From NCBI GenBank assembly GCA_017880775.1, contig JADGRQ010000010.1:1-64000 (forward strand): a DNA stretch of 64,000 bases, given 5' to 3'. The notes under the pieces are model-generated. The model was not told the origin of the DNA and did not search any database. It was given only the letters and a program-made list of their open reading frames with translations. This document shows positions 44,304-53,493 of this stretch, one piece after another. The DNA is from Burkholderiales bacterium (GTDB lineage Bacteria; Pseudomonadota; Gammaproteobacteria; Burkholderiales; SG8-39). Each line of letters begins with the position of its first letter. Positions within the stretch are counted from its first letter, which is position 1. The position numbers and the translations under genes are program-made.

Positions 44304-45308
44304 ATGGCAACGAGACAGCGGCCACAGCGGGTGCCCGTAACGGCATTCCGCAAGTCAACTGCGGAGCGCGCCGCCATCGCGACGGGCCGTAAGGAGGCGG
44401 CTGCTACGGTCGCATTGCGCACCAGGGTCCGCAAGCAACGCGAGAGCGCTGTCCAGGCCCGCTACCGGTCCTTGCACAAGGCCGCGCGCAACAAGGGAAA
44501 GAAATCCGCGGCCTTCGTTCCCTCGGCCATTCCTGCCGACGTGGGGATACTTGTGGCCGAGGGGGATTCCTGGTTCGACTATCCCTTCTACGACGTGCTC
44601 AAGATGCTGGACGATGCGTTCGGGTACCGGGTCGAATCGGTCTCCCATCGCGGCGACACTGTCGAGAGCATGGCCTACGGTGGCGGGCAGCTCGATGATT
44701 TTGTCCGCTGTCTGGAGCGGGTCAAGCGGGACGGCAAGGTACCGACCGCAGTATTGCTTTCGGGCGGCGGCAATGACTTTGCAGGACCCGAGTTCGGGAT
44801 GCTGCTCGAGCATAAGCGCTCGTCGTTTCCCGGACTGAATGCAACCGTGCTCGACGGAGTGATCGACCAGAGGATTCGCACGGCTTATGTGAAGATCCTG
44901 AGCCGGATCACCGGAGCGTGCGAACAGTTATGGCCGAACGAGCCGACAATCCCGATTGTGGTGCACGGCTATGACTATCCAGTTCCTGACGGGCGCGGAT
45001 ATCTCGGTGGAGGGTGGCCGCTGCCCGGCCCGTGGCTGGAGCCTGGATTTCGCGAGAAGGACTACGCTGATCTGCCGGAACGGGTCGTCATTGCAGCGAC
45101 GATGATCGATCGCTTCAACGGCATGCTCCAGTCGGTTGTTGCGATGGCTTCCTTCAGGCACGTCACCTATATCAACCTGCGCGGCACGCTTTCCACGAAG
45201 GCGAAGGACTACCGGCTGTGGTGGGGCAACGAGCTGCACCCGACGCGGGACGGTTTTGCCGCCGTTACGAGGAGGTTCGTCGAAAAGCTGCAGAATTCGA
45301 TAAAGTGA
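44304..45308 (+). CDS. SGNH/GDSL-like hydrolase with basic N-terminal extension
   Basis: 334 residues; ATG follows AAAGGGGGCAAAC. The first 75 residues are strongly basic, rich in Arg, Lys and Ala, and predicted helical, with no signal peptide. From about 80 an SGNH-type core: Ser89 in AEGDSWFDYPFYD (block I), GGGNDF with Asn157 (block III), VHGYDYPVPDGRGY and NELHPTRDGFAAV (block V with His312; the usual Asp of DxxH is Asn309). The Ser and His of the dyad are present, so esterase activity is possible. It is not one of the well-known lipase families by eye. Confidence 0.75.
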   Translation: MATRQRPQRVPVTAFRKSTAERAAIATGRKEAAATVALRTRVRKQRESAVQARYRSLHKAARNKGKKSAAFVPSAIPADVGILVAEGDSWFDYPFYDVLKMLDDAFGYRVESVSHRGDTVESMAYGGGQLDDFVRCLERVKRDGKVPTAVLLSGGGNDFAGPEFGMLLEHKRSSFPGLNATVLDGVIDQRIRTAYVKILSRITGACEQLWPNEPTIPIVVHGYDYPVPDGRGYLGGGWPLPGPWLEPGFREKDYADLPERVVIAATMIDRFNGMLQSVVAMASFRHVTYINLRGTLSTKAKDYRLWWGNELHPTRDGFAAVTRRFVEKLQNSIK

Positions 45309-45368
45309 GCGGCGCGCTGCGGCAACCCTGTATTGCGCCATTGGAGAAAATATGAGGAGAGAGAGGTG

Positions 45369-46625
45369 ATGCGGAAGCTGTTTGCGGCCGCCGCGAGCGC
45401 CGCGGTGCTGGCACTCGCGGCGGGTTGTGCGCACGATCACCACGCGGAGCACCATGCAGAGCGGCCGACGGGCGGCGGGTTTGCGCCGGAACGCATTGCG
45501 CGCATGGAGAGCGTGGTGCAGGCCGATATCGCGCGCGGCCGCATTCCTGGTGCGGTGCTGGTGGTGTATCGCAACGGCGAGGTCGTCCTCAACAAGGCCT
45601 ACGGGACACAGGACCCGGCAAGCGGCACGCCGATGCGCACCGACTCAATTTTCCGCATCTACTCGATGACCAAACCGATCGTGTCGGTGGCGGCGATGAT
45701 GCTGGTCGAAGAGGGGCGGTTGTTTCTTTCCGATCCGGTCTCCAAGCACATCCCGGAGCTGAAAGGCCTGAAGGTCGGCGTCGAAGGCAAGGACGCGGCG
45801 GGAAAACCGGTGCTCGAGATCGTTGCCGCACAGCGCGAGATGACCGTCCAGGACTTGATGCGCCATACTTCGGGCCTCACCTACGGCGTGTTCGGCAAGT
45901 CGATGGTGAAGGATCTCTACACAAAGAACGACGTGGATGGCCGCAATCACACCAATGCCGAATTCGTGAAAAAGCTCGCCACCGTCCCGCTGATATTCCA
46001 GCCGGGCACGACGTGGGAGTACAGCCGCTCGACCGACGTGCTTGGCCATGTGATCGAGCGCGTAAGCGGGATGGAGCTGGACCGCTTCCTCGAGGAGCGC
46101 ATCCTGAAACCCCTCGGGATGGTCGATACCGCATTTTTCGTCGAACCCGCCAAGCAGGCGCGACTTGCCGAGGCGTTTGCCAAGGACCCGGATTCTGGTG
46201 CGGCGCAAAGCCTGCTGCCGGTGCGCGATAAACCGAAGTATCTCTCCGCTGGCGGCGGCATGGTGTCCACCGCTGCAGACTACCTGCGCTTCGCGCAGAT
46301 GCTGCTCAACGGCGGCCAACTCGACGGCGTGCGCATCCTGTCGCGCAAGACGGTCGAGTACATGGCGAGCGACCATCTCGGCGCGATCCGCGGGCCGGCT
46401 CCCGGCTACGGTTTCGGCCTGGGTTTCGCCGTGCGCATTGGCGCGGGTCTTGCATCGACTCCGGGCACAGTGGGCGACTACAACTGGGCCGGGCTCGGTG
46501 GCACCTATTTCTGGATCGACCCGCGCGAGCGCCTCGTCGCCGTCTGGATGATGCAGGCGCCGAACCAGCGCAACTATTATCGTGAGTTGTACCGCGACAT
46601 GGTGTACGGGGCCATGACCCGGTAA
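45369..46625 (+). CDS. Serine hydrolase of the class C beta-lactamase/esterase (EstB) fold, lipoprotein
   Basis: 418 residues from the ATG at 45369 (ribosome site AGGAGAGAGAGG). A lipobox LAAGC makes Cys20 the lipidated residue. A His-rich spacer follows, then the beta-lactamase domain with SMTK (Ser99, Lys102), the Tyr motif YSRS in WEYSRSTDVLGHVIER and GYGFGLGFAVR near the end. Members hydrolyse esters or short peptides and are rarely true beta-lactamases. An extension to 45333 is rejected. It is monocistronic with 240 bases of non-coding DNA behind it. Confidence 0.9.
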   Translation: MRKLFAAAASAAVLALAAGCAHDHHAEHHAERPTGGGFAPERIARMESVVQADIARGRIPGAVLVVYRNGEVVLNKAYGTQDPASGTPMRTDSIFRIYSMTKPIVSVAAMMLVEEGRLFLSDPVSKHIPELKGLKVGVEGKDAAGKPVLEIVAAQREMTVQDLMRHTSGLTYGVFGKSMVKDLYTKNDVDGRNHTNAEFVKKLATVPLIFQPGTTWEYSRSTDVLGHVIERVSGMELDRFLEERILKPLGMVDTAFFVEPAKQARLAEAFAKDPDSGAAQSLLPVRDKPKYLSAGGGMVSTAADYLRFAQMLLNGGQLDGVRILSRKTVEYMASDHLGAIRGPAPGYGFGLGFAVRIGAGLASTPGTVGDYNWAGLGGTYFWIDPRERLVAVWMMQAPNQRNYYRELYRDMVYGAMTR

Positions 46626-46855
46626 TTGCGCCACGGCAACATTGATTTTCGAGGAACCGCGCCTGCCGCAATCGGGAGGCGTAGGTGGTTGAGTGGAATT
46701 GTCATGATCGGTGGAGCCGGCTACGCGCATTCGGCTGTATTTCCGTTGGCATCGACACACGCGACTTTCCGAGGGCAAACGCATAAAGTCTTGTCCGAGA
46801 GCCGGATGCGGGAGATCTGCATGTCCGGTTGCGCCCGGACGCAGCGGAGCCTAGA

Positions 46856-46894
46856 ATTCGAACTATGGTTCAAATTTTGAATCTTGGTTCGAAT
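46856..46894. promoter_or_regulatory. 39-bp inverted repeat over the tetR start codon, probable TetR operator
   Basis: Centred on base 46875: TTCGAAC and TTCAAA on the left mirror TTTGAA and GTTCGAA on the right, 16 of 19 positions complementary. It contains a perfect 13-base core (46869-46881) and TTCGAA at both ends. It covers the ATG at 46865. Large palindromes at the start of a TetR-family gene usually mark autoregulation. Confidence 0.65.
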
Positions 46895-47563
46895 AAGCTT
46901 GCCTCCGAACGCGTGCGGCGCAAGTACGAGGCGCGGCAGCTCGAGATCCTGCACGCCGCCGCGCGCGTTTTCCGCCGCTGCGGCCTGGCCGCCGCCGGGA
47001 TGCGCGAAATCGCCGAAGAGGCGGATCTATCCCCAGGCAACCTCTACCATTACTTCAGCGGCAAGGACGAGATCCTGCTGTTCTGCCAGGACCGCACGCT
47101 CGAACACATGCTCGCCGCGGCGAAGGCCGCGCAGCGTTCAGCGGTGCCGGTCGCCGAGCAGGTGCGCGCCGTGATGCGCGACCATGTGCACTGCATGCTC
47201 GACGAGCTGGAAGGGGCGACCGCGCACCTCGAGGTCGAAGCGCTGCCGGAGGAACTGCGCAAACCGGTGATCAAGAAGCGCGATGCCTACGAGGGCGCGG
47301 TGCGCGCGCTGGTGGCAAAAGGCATGAAGCGCGGCGAATTCGCTCCCGGCGATGCGTCGCTGGTCACGCGCGCGATGCTCGGCGCCGTCAACTGGACGGC
47401 GCGCTGGTACCGGCCCGACGGGGCGCAATCGGTCGCCGAGATCGCGCAGTCGCTCTCGGATTACCTAGTGCGCGGCCTCGGCGCCGCTGCGCCGTCAACG
47501 CGGGCCGCCGCGCCGTCAACCCGGTCCGCGCGCGTCGCGGCCGCATCCGGAGTCCGAAAATGA
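46865..47563 (+). CDS. TetR/AcrR family transcriptional regulator
   Basis: 232 residues from ATG 46865, or about 216 from GTG 46913. N-terminal HTH: RQLEILHAAARVFRRCGLAA followed by MREIAEEADLSPGNLYHYFSGKDEIL. A ligand domain follows to about 205, then a low-complexity Ala/Ser/Thr/Arg tail with a repeated AAPSTR motif. The ATG sits inside the 39-bp palindrome and has no good ribosome site (GGAG is 15 bases away), so the true start is uncertain. Its stop overlaps hcrC by ATGA, so it is the first gene of the reductase operon and probably its repressor. Confidence 0.88.
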   Translation: MVQILNLGSNKLASERVRRKYEARQLEILHAAARVFRRCGLAAAGMREIAEEADLSPGNLYHYFSGKDEILLFCQDRTLEHMLAAAKAAQRSAVPVAEQVRAVMRDHVHCMLDELEGATAHLEVEALPEELRKPVIKKRDAYEGAVRALVAKGMKRGEFAPGDASLVTRAMLGAVNWTARWYRPDGAQSVAEIAQSLSDYLVRGLGAAAPSTRAAAPSTRSARVAAASGVRK

Positions 47564-48063
47564 ACGCTGTGGTGGAAGCGCGGCGCAATGTGCGCGTGAC
47601 GCTACGCGTGAACGGTGAACAGACCGAAGTTCTGTTTGCGCCCTACAAGACCCTGCTCGAGGTGCTGCGCGAGGAGATGAACCTGACCGGCACCAAGCAC
47701 GGCTGCGAGCTGGGCGAGTGCGGCGCCTGCGCGGTGCTGCTCGACGGCGTGCCCGTGCTTTCCTGCCTGGTGCTGGCAATCGAATGCGAGGGCCGCTCGA
47801 TCGAGACCGTGGAAGGCCTCGCGCGCGGTTCCGAACTGCATCCGCTGCAGGCCGCGTTCGCCGACCTCGGCGGGACGCAGTGCGGCTACTGCACGCCGGG
47901 GATCCTGATGACGGCGAAGGCGCTGCTCGACAAGGAACCGGACCCGGGCCGCGAGCGGATCAGGGAGGCCATCTCCGGAAATCTGTGCCGCTGCACCGGC
48001 TACCTGCAGATCTACGAGTCGATCGAAGAGGGCGCTCGAAGAATGCGCGAGGAGGCGAAATGA
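47560..48063 (+). CDS. hcrC: 4-hydroxybenzoyl-CoA reductase, [2Fe-2S] subunit (gamma)
   Basis: Iron-sulfur subunit of a molybdenum hydroxylase, 167 residues. Cys49, 54, 57 and 69 bind the plant-ferredoxin-type cluster and Cys108, 111, 143 and 145 the second cluster (CGYCTPG and CRCTGY). This arrangement is shared by all xanthine-oxidase family small subunits; identity as the HcrC/HbaB protein comes from the gene order and from the neighbouring FAD subunit. The ATG overlaps the tetR stop, and the next gene overlaps its stop by ATGA. The assembled enzyme removes the 4-hydroxyl of 4-hydroxybenzoyl-CoA to give benzoyl-CoA. Confidence 0.85.
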   Translation: MNAVVEARRNVRVTLRVNGEQTEVLFAPYKTLLEVLREEMNLTGTKHGCELGECGACAVLLDGVPVLSCLVLAIECEGRSIETVEGLARGSELHPLQAAFADLGGTQCGYCTPGILMTAKALLDKEPDPGRERIREAISGNLCRCTGYLQIYESIEEGARRMREEAK

Positions 48064-50525
48064 GCACGCGGAAAAGATTCGACGTGGTCGGCAAGCCGCG
48101 CAGGCGGGTGGATGGCCGTTCCAAGGTCACCGGGCTGACGAAGTTTGCCGATGACGTCGTGCTGCCGCGCATGCTGCACGCAAAGATGCTGCGCTCGCCG
48201 CATCCGCACGCGCGCATTGATGCGATCGACGTGTCGCGCGCCGAGCAGCACCCCGGCGTTCACCTGGTGCTCACCGGCAGGGACTTCCCTGTCAGCTTCG
48301 GCATCATGCCGGTTTCGCAGGACGAGTTTCCGCTCGCCCCCGAGCGCGTGCGCTACGTCGGCGACCCGGTCGCCGCGGTGATCGCGAAGGACGAGCAGAC
48401 CGCTTCCGAGGCCCTGGACCTGATCGAGGTGAAGTACACGCCGCTGCAGACCATCGCCACGCCCGAGGAGGCACTTGCGCATCCCGAGGCGCGCATCCAC
48501 GAATACGGCGAGCATGGCAACATCCACCGCATCCAGGCCTACGAATTCGGCGACGTCGAGGAGGCGCTGGCGAAATCGGACCACGTATTCGAGGACCTGT
48601 TCTTCTTCCAGGGCAACACCCACCTGCCGATCGAACAGCACGCGTCGGTCGCCGCGGTGGACGGCGAGGGCAAGCTCACGCTCTGGTCGAGCACGCAGGT
48701 GCCGCACTACATCCATCGGGCGCTCGCGAGGGCGTTGCAGGTGAACGCCGCGCACATCCGCGTGATCGCCTGCCCGAACGGCGGCGGATTCGGCGGCAAG
48801 TGCGACCTGCACAACCACGAGATCGTGGTTTCGCGAGCCGCGATGCGGCTCGGGCGGCCGGTCAAGATCTGCCTGACGCGCGAAGAGGTGTTCTACATGC
48901 ACCGCGGCCGTCACCCGGTGCTGATGAAGTTCCGCACCGGCGTGATGAACGACGGGAAGATCACCGGCATGCACCTGCAGACGCTGCTCGACGGCGGCGG
49001 CTACGGCTCCTACGGCGCGGCGAGCACCTTCTATACCGGCGTGCTGCAGCCGGTGAGCTACGAACTGCCGCGCTTCAAGTTCGATGCCTGCCGCACCTTC
49101 ACCAACAAGCCGCCCTGCGGCCCGAAGCGCGGCCACGGCACGCCGCAGCCGCGCTTCGGCCAGGAAGTGCAGCTCGACAAGATCGCCGAGAAACTGCGCA
49201 TCGATCCGGCCGAACTGCGGCTCAACATGGTCGCCAAGCCGAACTCGCTTACCGCGAACTGGCTCAGGATCGGCTCGATCGGCCTCGCGGAATGCATCCG
49301 GCGGGTGGTGGACATCTCCGGCTGGAAGGACAAGCACCGCAAGCTCCCGGAGGGGCGCGGCCTGGGTCTCGCCTGCGGCGCCTACATGAGCGGCGCGGGC
49401 CTGCCGATCTACTGGAACAAGATGCCGCATTCGGGCGTGCAATTGCTGCTCGATCGCAGCGGGCAGGTGACGGTGTTCTGCGGTGCGACCGAGATCGGGC
49501 AGGGGTCGGACGACGTGCTCGCGGCGATCGTCGCGGAGGTGCTCGGCATCGATGCTTTCGATGTGCGTTGCGTGACCGGCGACACCGGGCTCACGCCGAT
49601 CGATCTCGGTTCGTATTCGAGCCGCGTCACAGTGATGATGGGCAACGCGGCGATCCAGGCGGCCGAGCGGCTGCGCGAGGTGCTGGCCGAGGCAGCCGCG
49701 GAACACCTCGAGGTTTCGCCCGAGCGCATCGTGCTCGCGCAAGGCCGCGCGTTCCTCGCAGAGGATCCCGGCCGGGGCATCAGTTTCCGCGAGACGGTGG
49801 AACTCGCCGAGGCGAAGCACGGCACGCTCGGATCGGTGGGCTCCTATTCGCCGCCCAGGGCGCCCGCGCGCTACAAGGGCGGCGGCGTCGGCCCGTCACC
49901 GGCCTATTCCTACACCGCGTGCGTGGTCGAAGTCGCAGTGGACGCTGCGACCGGCTGGATCACGGTGCCCAGGGTCTGGATCGCGCACGACATCGGCCGC
50001 GCGATCAATCCGGTCAGCGTGCGCGGGCAGGTCGAGGGTAGCGTGTACATGGGCCTGGGCGAGGCGCTGATGGAAGAACAGGTGTTCCGCCGCCTGCCGC
50101 CGAAGCTCTCCGGCGCGCTGGTGCACAAGATTCCTTCGCTGCTCGAATACAAGAGCCTCACGTCGCTCGACATGCCTGAGGTGGAGACGGTGCTGATCGA
50201 AGACCCGGATCCGAACTGCCCGTTCGGTGCGAAGGAAGTGGGGCAGGGGCCGCTGCTGCCGGTGATGCCCGCGGTTGCCAACGCGGTGTGGGACGCGGTC
50301 GGCGTGAGGATCGACGAGGTGCCGATCACGCCCGACAAGGTGTTGAGGGCGCTGGAGAGGAAAGCCAAGGGCGAGAACCCGCGCGTCGGGCCGGAGAGTT
50401 TCCCGGCGGTGCCGTATCCCGAGCCGATTTGTGTCGCGCCGCCCTGGGAAGGTGGCGACGGCAACGCGTCGAAGGAAAAGCGCAAAGCTCCGGCGCGCAA
50501 ACTCGAAGGAATGGCTGCGTCATGA
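48060..50525 (+). CDS. hcrA: 4-hydroxybenzoyl-CoA reductase, molybdopterin subunit (alpha)
   Basis: 821 residues from ATG 48060. Xanthine-oxidase-type large subunit: VDGRSKVTGLTKFADDVVLP, QGNTHLPIEQHASVAAVDGE, PNGGGFGGKCDLHNHEIVVS, PPCGPKRGHGTPQPRFGQEV and the active-site Glu in FGAKEVGQGPLLPV. The sequences CDLHNHE and PKRGHGTPQPR resemble HcrA/HbaC more than xanthine dehydrogenase. The C-terminal 60 residues or so (ENPRVGPESFPAVPYPEPIC...) are longer than in typical family members. It is coupled to both neighbours by 4-base overlaps. Molybdopterin cofactor genes are not in the window. Confidence 0.85.
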   Translation: MSTRKRFDVVGKPRRRVDGRSKVTGLTKFADDVVLPRMLHAKMLRSPHPHARIDAIDVSRAEQHPGVHLVLTGRDFPVSFGIMPVSQDEFPLAPERVRYVGDPVAAVIAKDEQTASEALDLIEVKYTPLQTIATPEEALAHPEARIHEYGEHGNIHRIQAYEFGDVEEALAKSDHVFEDLFFFQGNTHLPIEQHASVAAVDGEGKLTLWSSTQVPHYIHRALARALQVNAAHIRVIACPNGGGFGGKCDLHNHEIVVSRAAMRLGRPVKICLTREEVFYMHRGRHPVLMKFRTGVMNDGKITGMHLQTLLDGGGYGSYGAASTFYTGVLQPVSYELPRFKFDACRTFTNKPPCGPKRGHGTPQPRFGQEVQLDKIAEKLRIDPAELRLNMVAKPNSLTANWLRIGSIGLAECIRRVVDISGWKDKHRKLPEGRGLGLACGAYMSGAGLPIYWNKMPHSGVQLLLDRSGQVTVFCGATEIGQGSDDVLAAIVAEVLGIDAFDVRCVTGDTGLTPIDLGSYSSRVTVMMGNAAIQAAERLREVLAEAAAEHLEVSPERIVLAQGRAFLAEDPGRGISFRETVELAEAKHGTLGSVGSYSPPRAPARYKGGGVGPSPAYSYTACVVEVAVDAATGWITVPRVWIAHDIGRAINPVSVRGQVEGSVYMGLGEALMEEQVFRRLPPKLSGALVHKIPSLLEYKSLTSLDMPEVETVLIEDPDPNCPFGAKEVGQGPLLPVMPAVANAVWDAVGVRIDEVPITPDKVLRALERKAKGENPRVGPESFPAVPYPEPICVAPPWEGGDGNASKEKRKAPARKLEGMAAS

Positions 50526-51556
50526 TGCGCCTGCCGTGGTTCCGCCATCACGCGCCTGACACGCTTGCCGAGGCCGCGCGCATCCTGGCGGGCGAGGGTC
50601 CGAATGCAATGCTGATCGCGGGCGGCACGGACCTGCTGCCGAACATGAAGCGCCGTCATCAATCGCCTTCCGCGCTGATTTCGCTCGCGCGCGTTGAAGG
50701 ATTGAAAAACATCTCCAACGGCAGCGGCGGGAATGGCGAAATGCGGCTCGGCGCCGGCCTGACGCTCTCTGATGTCGTCCACTGCGCGGCGGTCCGCGAA
50801 AAGTACGCTGGTCTCTACCAGGCGGCGGCGCAGGTGGCGACCACGCACTTGCGCAACATGGGCACGCTCGGCGGCAACCTGTGCCTCGACACGCGCTGCA
50901 ACTACTACAACCAGAACTACGAATGGCGCAAGGCGATCGACTTCTGCATGAAGAAGGACGGCGACATCTGCTGGGTCGCGACCGCCAGCAAGCGCTGCGT
51001 CGCGGTGTCTTCGACCGATACCGCGCCTGCTCTGATCGCGCTCGGCGCGAAAGTGCGGCTGTTTTCGGCGACGGGTGAGCGCGAGGTCACGGTCGCTGAC
51101 CTCTACAACAACGACGGCATGGACTACCTGACGCGCAGGCCCGATGAGATCCTCACGTCAGTCCTGCTGCCGGCGGCGTCCGGGTGGAACAGCAGCTACT
51201 GGAAACTGCGCCGGCGCGGCGCGTTCGATTTCCCGGTGCTTGGCGTTGCAGCGGCGGTGAAGACCGCGTCGGACGGGACGGTGGAGGAAGCGCGGATTGC
51301 GCTCGGGGCGGTTGCCTCGCGTCCGTTCCTGGTGGAGAAGGCCGGAGGGCTGCTGGTGGGCAAGGCGCTGACGGACGACGCGATTGCCGAAGCCGGTGCG
51401 CTCGTCGCCTCGCGCGCGAAGCCGATGGACAACGCCGACCTGGATATTTATTGGCGGAAGGGTGTCGTTTCTTCGTTCGTCGGCTACGCGTTGCGGGAGA
51501 TCCGCGGCGACGACATGCGCGTGACGCGGCTGAGGATTGCGCGGCACGCGTTGTAA
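50522..51556 (+). CDS. hcrB: 4-hydroxybenzoyl-CoA reductase, FAD and [4Fe-4S] subunit (beta)
   Basis: 344 residues. FAD-binding motifs LIAGGTDLLPNMK and TTHLRNMGTLGGNLC are those of all xanthine-oxidase medium subunits. Diagnostic is an insertion right after GGNL with Cys126, 142, 150 and 159 (TRCNYYNQNYEWRKAIDFC, then CMKKDGDICWVA and SKRC). The 16-8-9 spacing equals that of the extra [4Fe-4S] cluster ligands of Thauera HcrB as I recall them; the cluster is peculiar to this enzyme and lets it run reductively. This is the best single piece of evidence for the assignment of the three genes. Confidence 0.88.
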   Translation: MMRLPWFRHHAPDTLAEAARILAGEGPNAMLIAGGTDLLPNMKRRHQSPSALISLARVEGLKNISNGSGGNGEMRLGAGLTLSDVVHCAAVREKYAGLYQAAAQVATTHLRNMGTLGGNLCLDTRCNYYNQNYEWRKAIDFCMKKDGDICWVATASKRCVAVSSTDTAPALIALGAKVRLFSATGEREVTVADLYNNDGMDYLTRRPDEILTSVLLPAASGWNSSYWKLRRRGAFDFPVLGVAAAVKTASDGTVEEARIALGAVASRPFLVEKAGGLLVGKALTDDAIAEAGALVASRAKPMDNADLDIYWRKGVVSSFVGYALREIRGDDMRVTRLRIARHAL

Positions 51557-52527
51557 TGATCTCTCGCCGCCGATTCCTGCTCGGATCTGGCGCAGCAGCG
51601 CTTGCGCCGCGCGCGTTCGCGCAAGAAGGGCTCAAGCAAATCACGGTCGTCGTCGGCTATCCGGCCGGCGGCGCGACGGACCTGCTCGCGCGCCTCCTTG
51701 CCGATGGGCTGCGGCGCTCCGTCGCGCCGGTCGTAATCGTCGAAAATCGCCCCGGCGCCGGAGGCCGTGTTGCCGCCGAGCAGGTGAAGAACGCCAGGAA
51801 CGACGGCAGCGTGCTGTTGTTCACGCCGGCATTCCCGATGTTGATCTATCCGCATATCTATCCGAAGCTGCCGTACGACACGCTGCGCGATTTCGCCGCG
51901 GTGGGTATCGGGGCGCGCTCCACGTTGTGCCTCGCGGTCGGACCGGCGGTGCCCGCGAGCGTCAGAAACGTGGCCGACTTCATCGAATGGATCCGGGCCA
52001 ATCCGAAGCAGGCGCTGTTTGGTGCGCCTTCCGGCGGGAGCCAGCACTTCGCGGGCCAGCTGTTCGGGCGCGCCGCCGGGATCAACCTCGGCCACGTTCC
52101 GTACAAGGGCGGTGCGCCGGCGATGCAGGATCTCCTCGGCGGCCACCTCCCCGCCAACGTGAGCCCGGTGGCGGAGGCCCTTCCCAGCCATCTCGCCGGA
52201 AAGATACGCATCCTCGCGACGACGGGCGCAAAGCGCTCGCGCGCGCTGCCCGATGTGCCGACGATGCAGGAGCTGGGCTACAAGGACGTGTTGTTCCAGG
52301 ACTGGCTGGGCATGTTTGCGCCCGCAGGGACGCCTGCCGGCATGCTGGGCCGCATGAACGCGGCGATGGCCGAGACCATGAAGTCCGAACAGGGCCTCGC
52401 GGGGCTCGAGAAGTTCGGCATGGAGCTCGACAACGTTACAGCCGAAGCGTTTGCGGTAATCGTCAAGGCGGACTACGAGCGTTATCGCGGTATCGTTCGG
52501 GCCTCTGGATTCAAACCGGAGGACTAA
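51556..52527 (+). CDS. Bug/TctC-type tripartite tricarboxylate transporter receptor, Tat-exported
   Basis: 323 residues. A twin-arginine signal peptide (ISRRRFLLGSGAAALAPRAFA) then the Bug fold: ITVVVGYPAGGATDLLAR, VIVENRPGAGGRVAAEQV, FGAPSGGSQHFAGQLFGRAA and HVPYKGGAPAMQDLLGGHL, the canonical ligand segment. Its start overlaps the hcrB stop by one base (TAATG), so it belongs to the reductase operon. No membrane TctA/TctB partners are in the window; orphan receptors of this family are common in betaproteobacteria. It probably binds a carboxylate, perhaps an aromatic or hydroxy acid. Confidence 0.9.
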   Translation: MISRRRFLLGSGAAALAPRAFAQEGLKQITVVVGYPAGGATDLLARLLADGLRRSVAPVVIVENRPGAGGRVAAEQVKNARNDGSVLLFTPAFPMLIYPHIYPKLPYDTLRDFAAVGIGARSTLCLAVGPAVPASVRNVADFIEWIRANPKQALFGAPSGGSQHFAGQLFGRAAGINLGHVPYKGGAPAMQDLLGGHLPANVSPVAEALPSHLAGKIRILATTGAKRSRALPDVPTMQELGYKDVLFQDWLGMFAPAGTPAGMLGRMNAAMAETMKSEQGLAGLEKFGMELDNVTAEAFAVIVKADYERYRGIVRASGFKPED

Positions 52528-52529
52528 AG

Positions 52530-53483
52530 TTGAAGCTTGCATTCTGGCCCGGCATCGCGGGACGGGAGATAGAGGCGCGTCTGCGCGAGATACCCCGCGT
52601 AGAGTTGACCATCGCCGAAAACGCGGGGCAATTGAGCGATGCTGCAGCGGACATCGAAGCCCTCGTCATCGGCGACCATTTCTTCGATGCAAACGTGGCC
52701 GAAGTACTGCGCGCCAGGGCGAAACGTTTGCGCTTCATCCAGTCGTTCACCGCCGGCTACGAGGGGTTGCAGATCCACGGTGTCCCACCGGGGGTGGTGA
52801 TCGCGAATGCCGGCGACAGCTGGTCACCTGCAGTGGCGGAGCACGGCATGGCGTTGCTGCTCGCGCTGGTGAAGTGCCTGCCGCACGTCCTCGCCAACCA
52901 GCAGCTTCACAAGTGGGAACGCAGCCACGCCAAGCGCATGGGCACTCTGGAAGGAAGCACGCTGGCGGTCGTCGGCTTCGGCAGCATCGGACGCGAGTTC
53001 GCGCGCCGGGCGAAAGTCTTCGGCATGCACATCGTGGGGCTTTCGCGCTCGGCGAAACCGGATCGGCTCGCGGACGAGATGCGCCCGATCTCGGAGTTGA
53101 ACGCCGTACTCGCGCGAGCCGACGTGGTGCTGATCGCAGTGCCCTATTCGAAGGCGACCGAACACATGATCGGCGCCGGGCAACTGGCCGCGTGCAAGCG
53201 GGGCGCGTTGCTCATCAATCTGGCGCGCGGCGGACTGGTCGATTCCACGGCGCTCGGGGCAGCGCTGAAGAGCGGTCAACTCGGCGGCGCGGGAACCGAC
53301 GTGACCGATCCTGAGCCGCTGCCCGCCGGCGATCCGCTGTGGGACTGCCCCAACCTGATCATCACGCCGCATGTGGCGGGCGCCAGCGGCCCGATCGGTC
53401 GCAATCGCCTGGCCGGATTCGTAGCAGCGAATGTCGCGCGCTTCGTCGCCGGTGAACCGGTGACTCACGTGGTAACGCTCTGA
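52530..53483 (+). CDS. D-2-hydroxyacid dehydrogenase (NAD-dependent)
   Basis: 317 residues from a TTG with GGAGG 7 bases upstream. The NAD fold carries TLAVVGFGSIGREFARRAKV; the catalytic residues of the family appear as Arg in NLARGGLVD, Glu in VTDPEPLP and His in ITPHVAGASGP. Members reduce 2-oxoacids or oxidise D-2-hydroxyacids. It follows the Bug receptor by 2 bases and precedes the enolase-superfamily gene by 10 bases, which suggests a hydroxy-acid or sugar-acid breakdown module joined to the aromatic operon. Confidence 0.9.
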   Translation: MKLAFWPGIAGREIEARLREIPRVELTIAENAGQLSDAAADIEALVIGDHFFDANVAEVLRARAKRLRFIQSFTAGYEGLQIHGVPPGVVIANAGDSWSPAVAEHGMALLLALVKCLPHVLANQQLHKWERSHAKRMGTLEGSTLAVVGFGSIGREFARRAKVFGMHIVGLSRSAKPDRLADEMRPISELNAVLARADVVLIAVPYSKATEHMIGAGQLAACKRGALLINLARGGLVDSTALGAALKSGQLGGAGTDVTDPEPLPAGDPLWDCPNLIITPHVAGASGPIGRNRLAGFVAANVARFVAGEPVTHVVTL

Positions 53484-53493
53484 GGACAGGCGG

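Noticed and set aside
47718-48059. Extension of the molybdopterin subunit upstream to 47718
   Set aside because: It lies inside hcrC in another frame; the ATGA overlap at 48060 and the family N-terminus support the shorter start.
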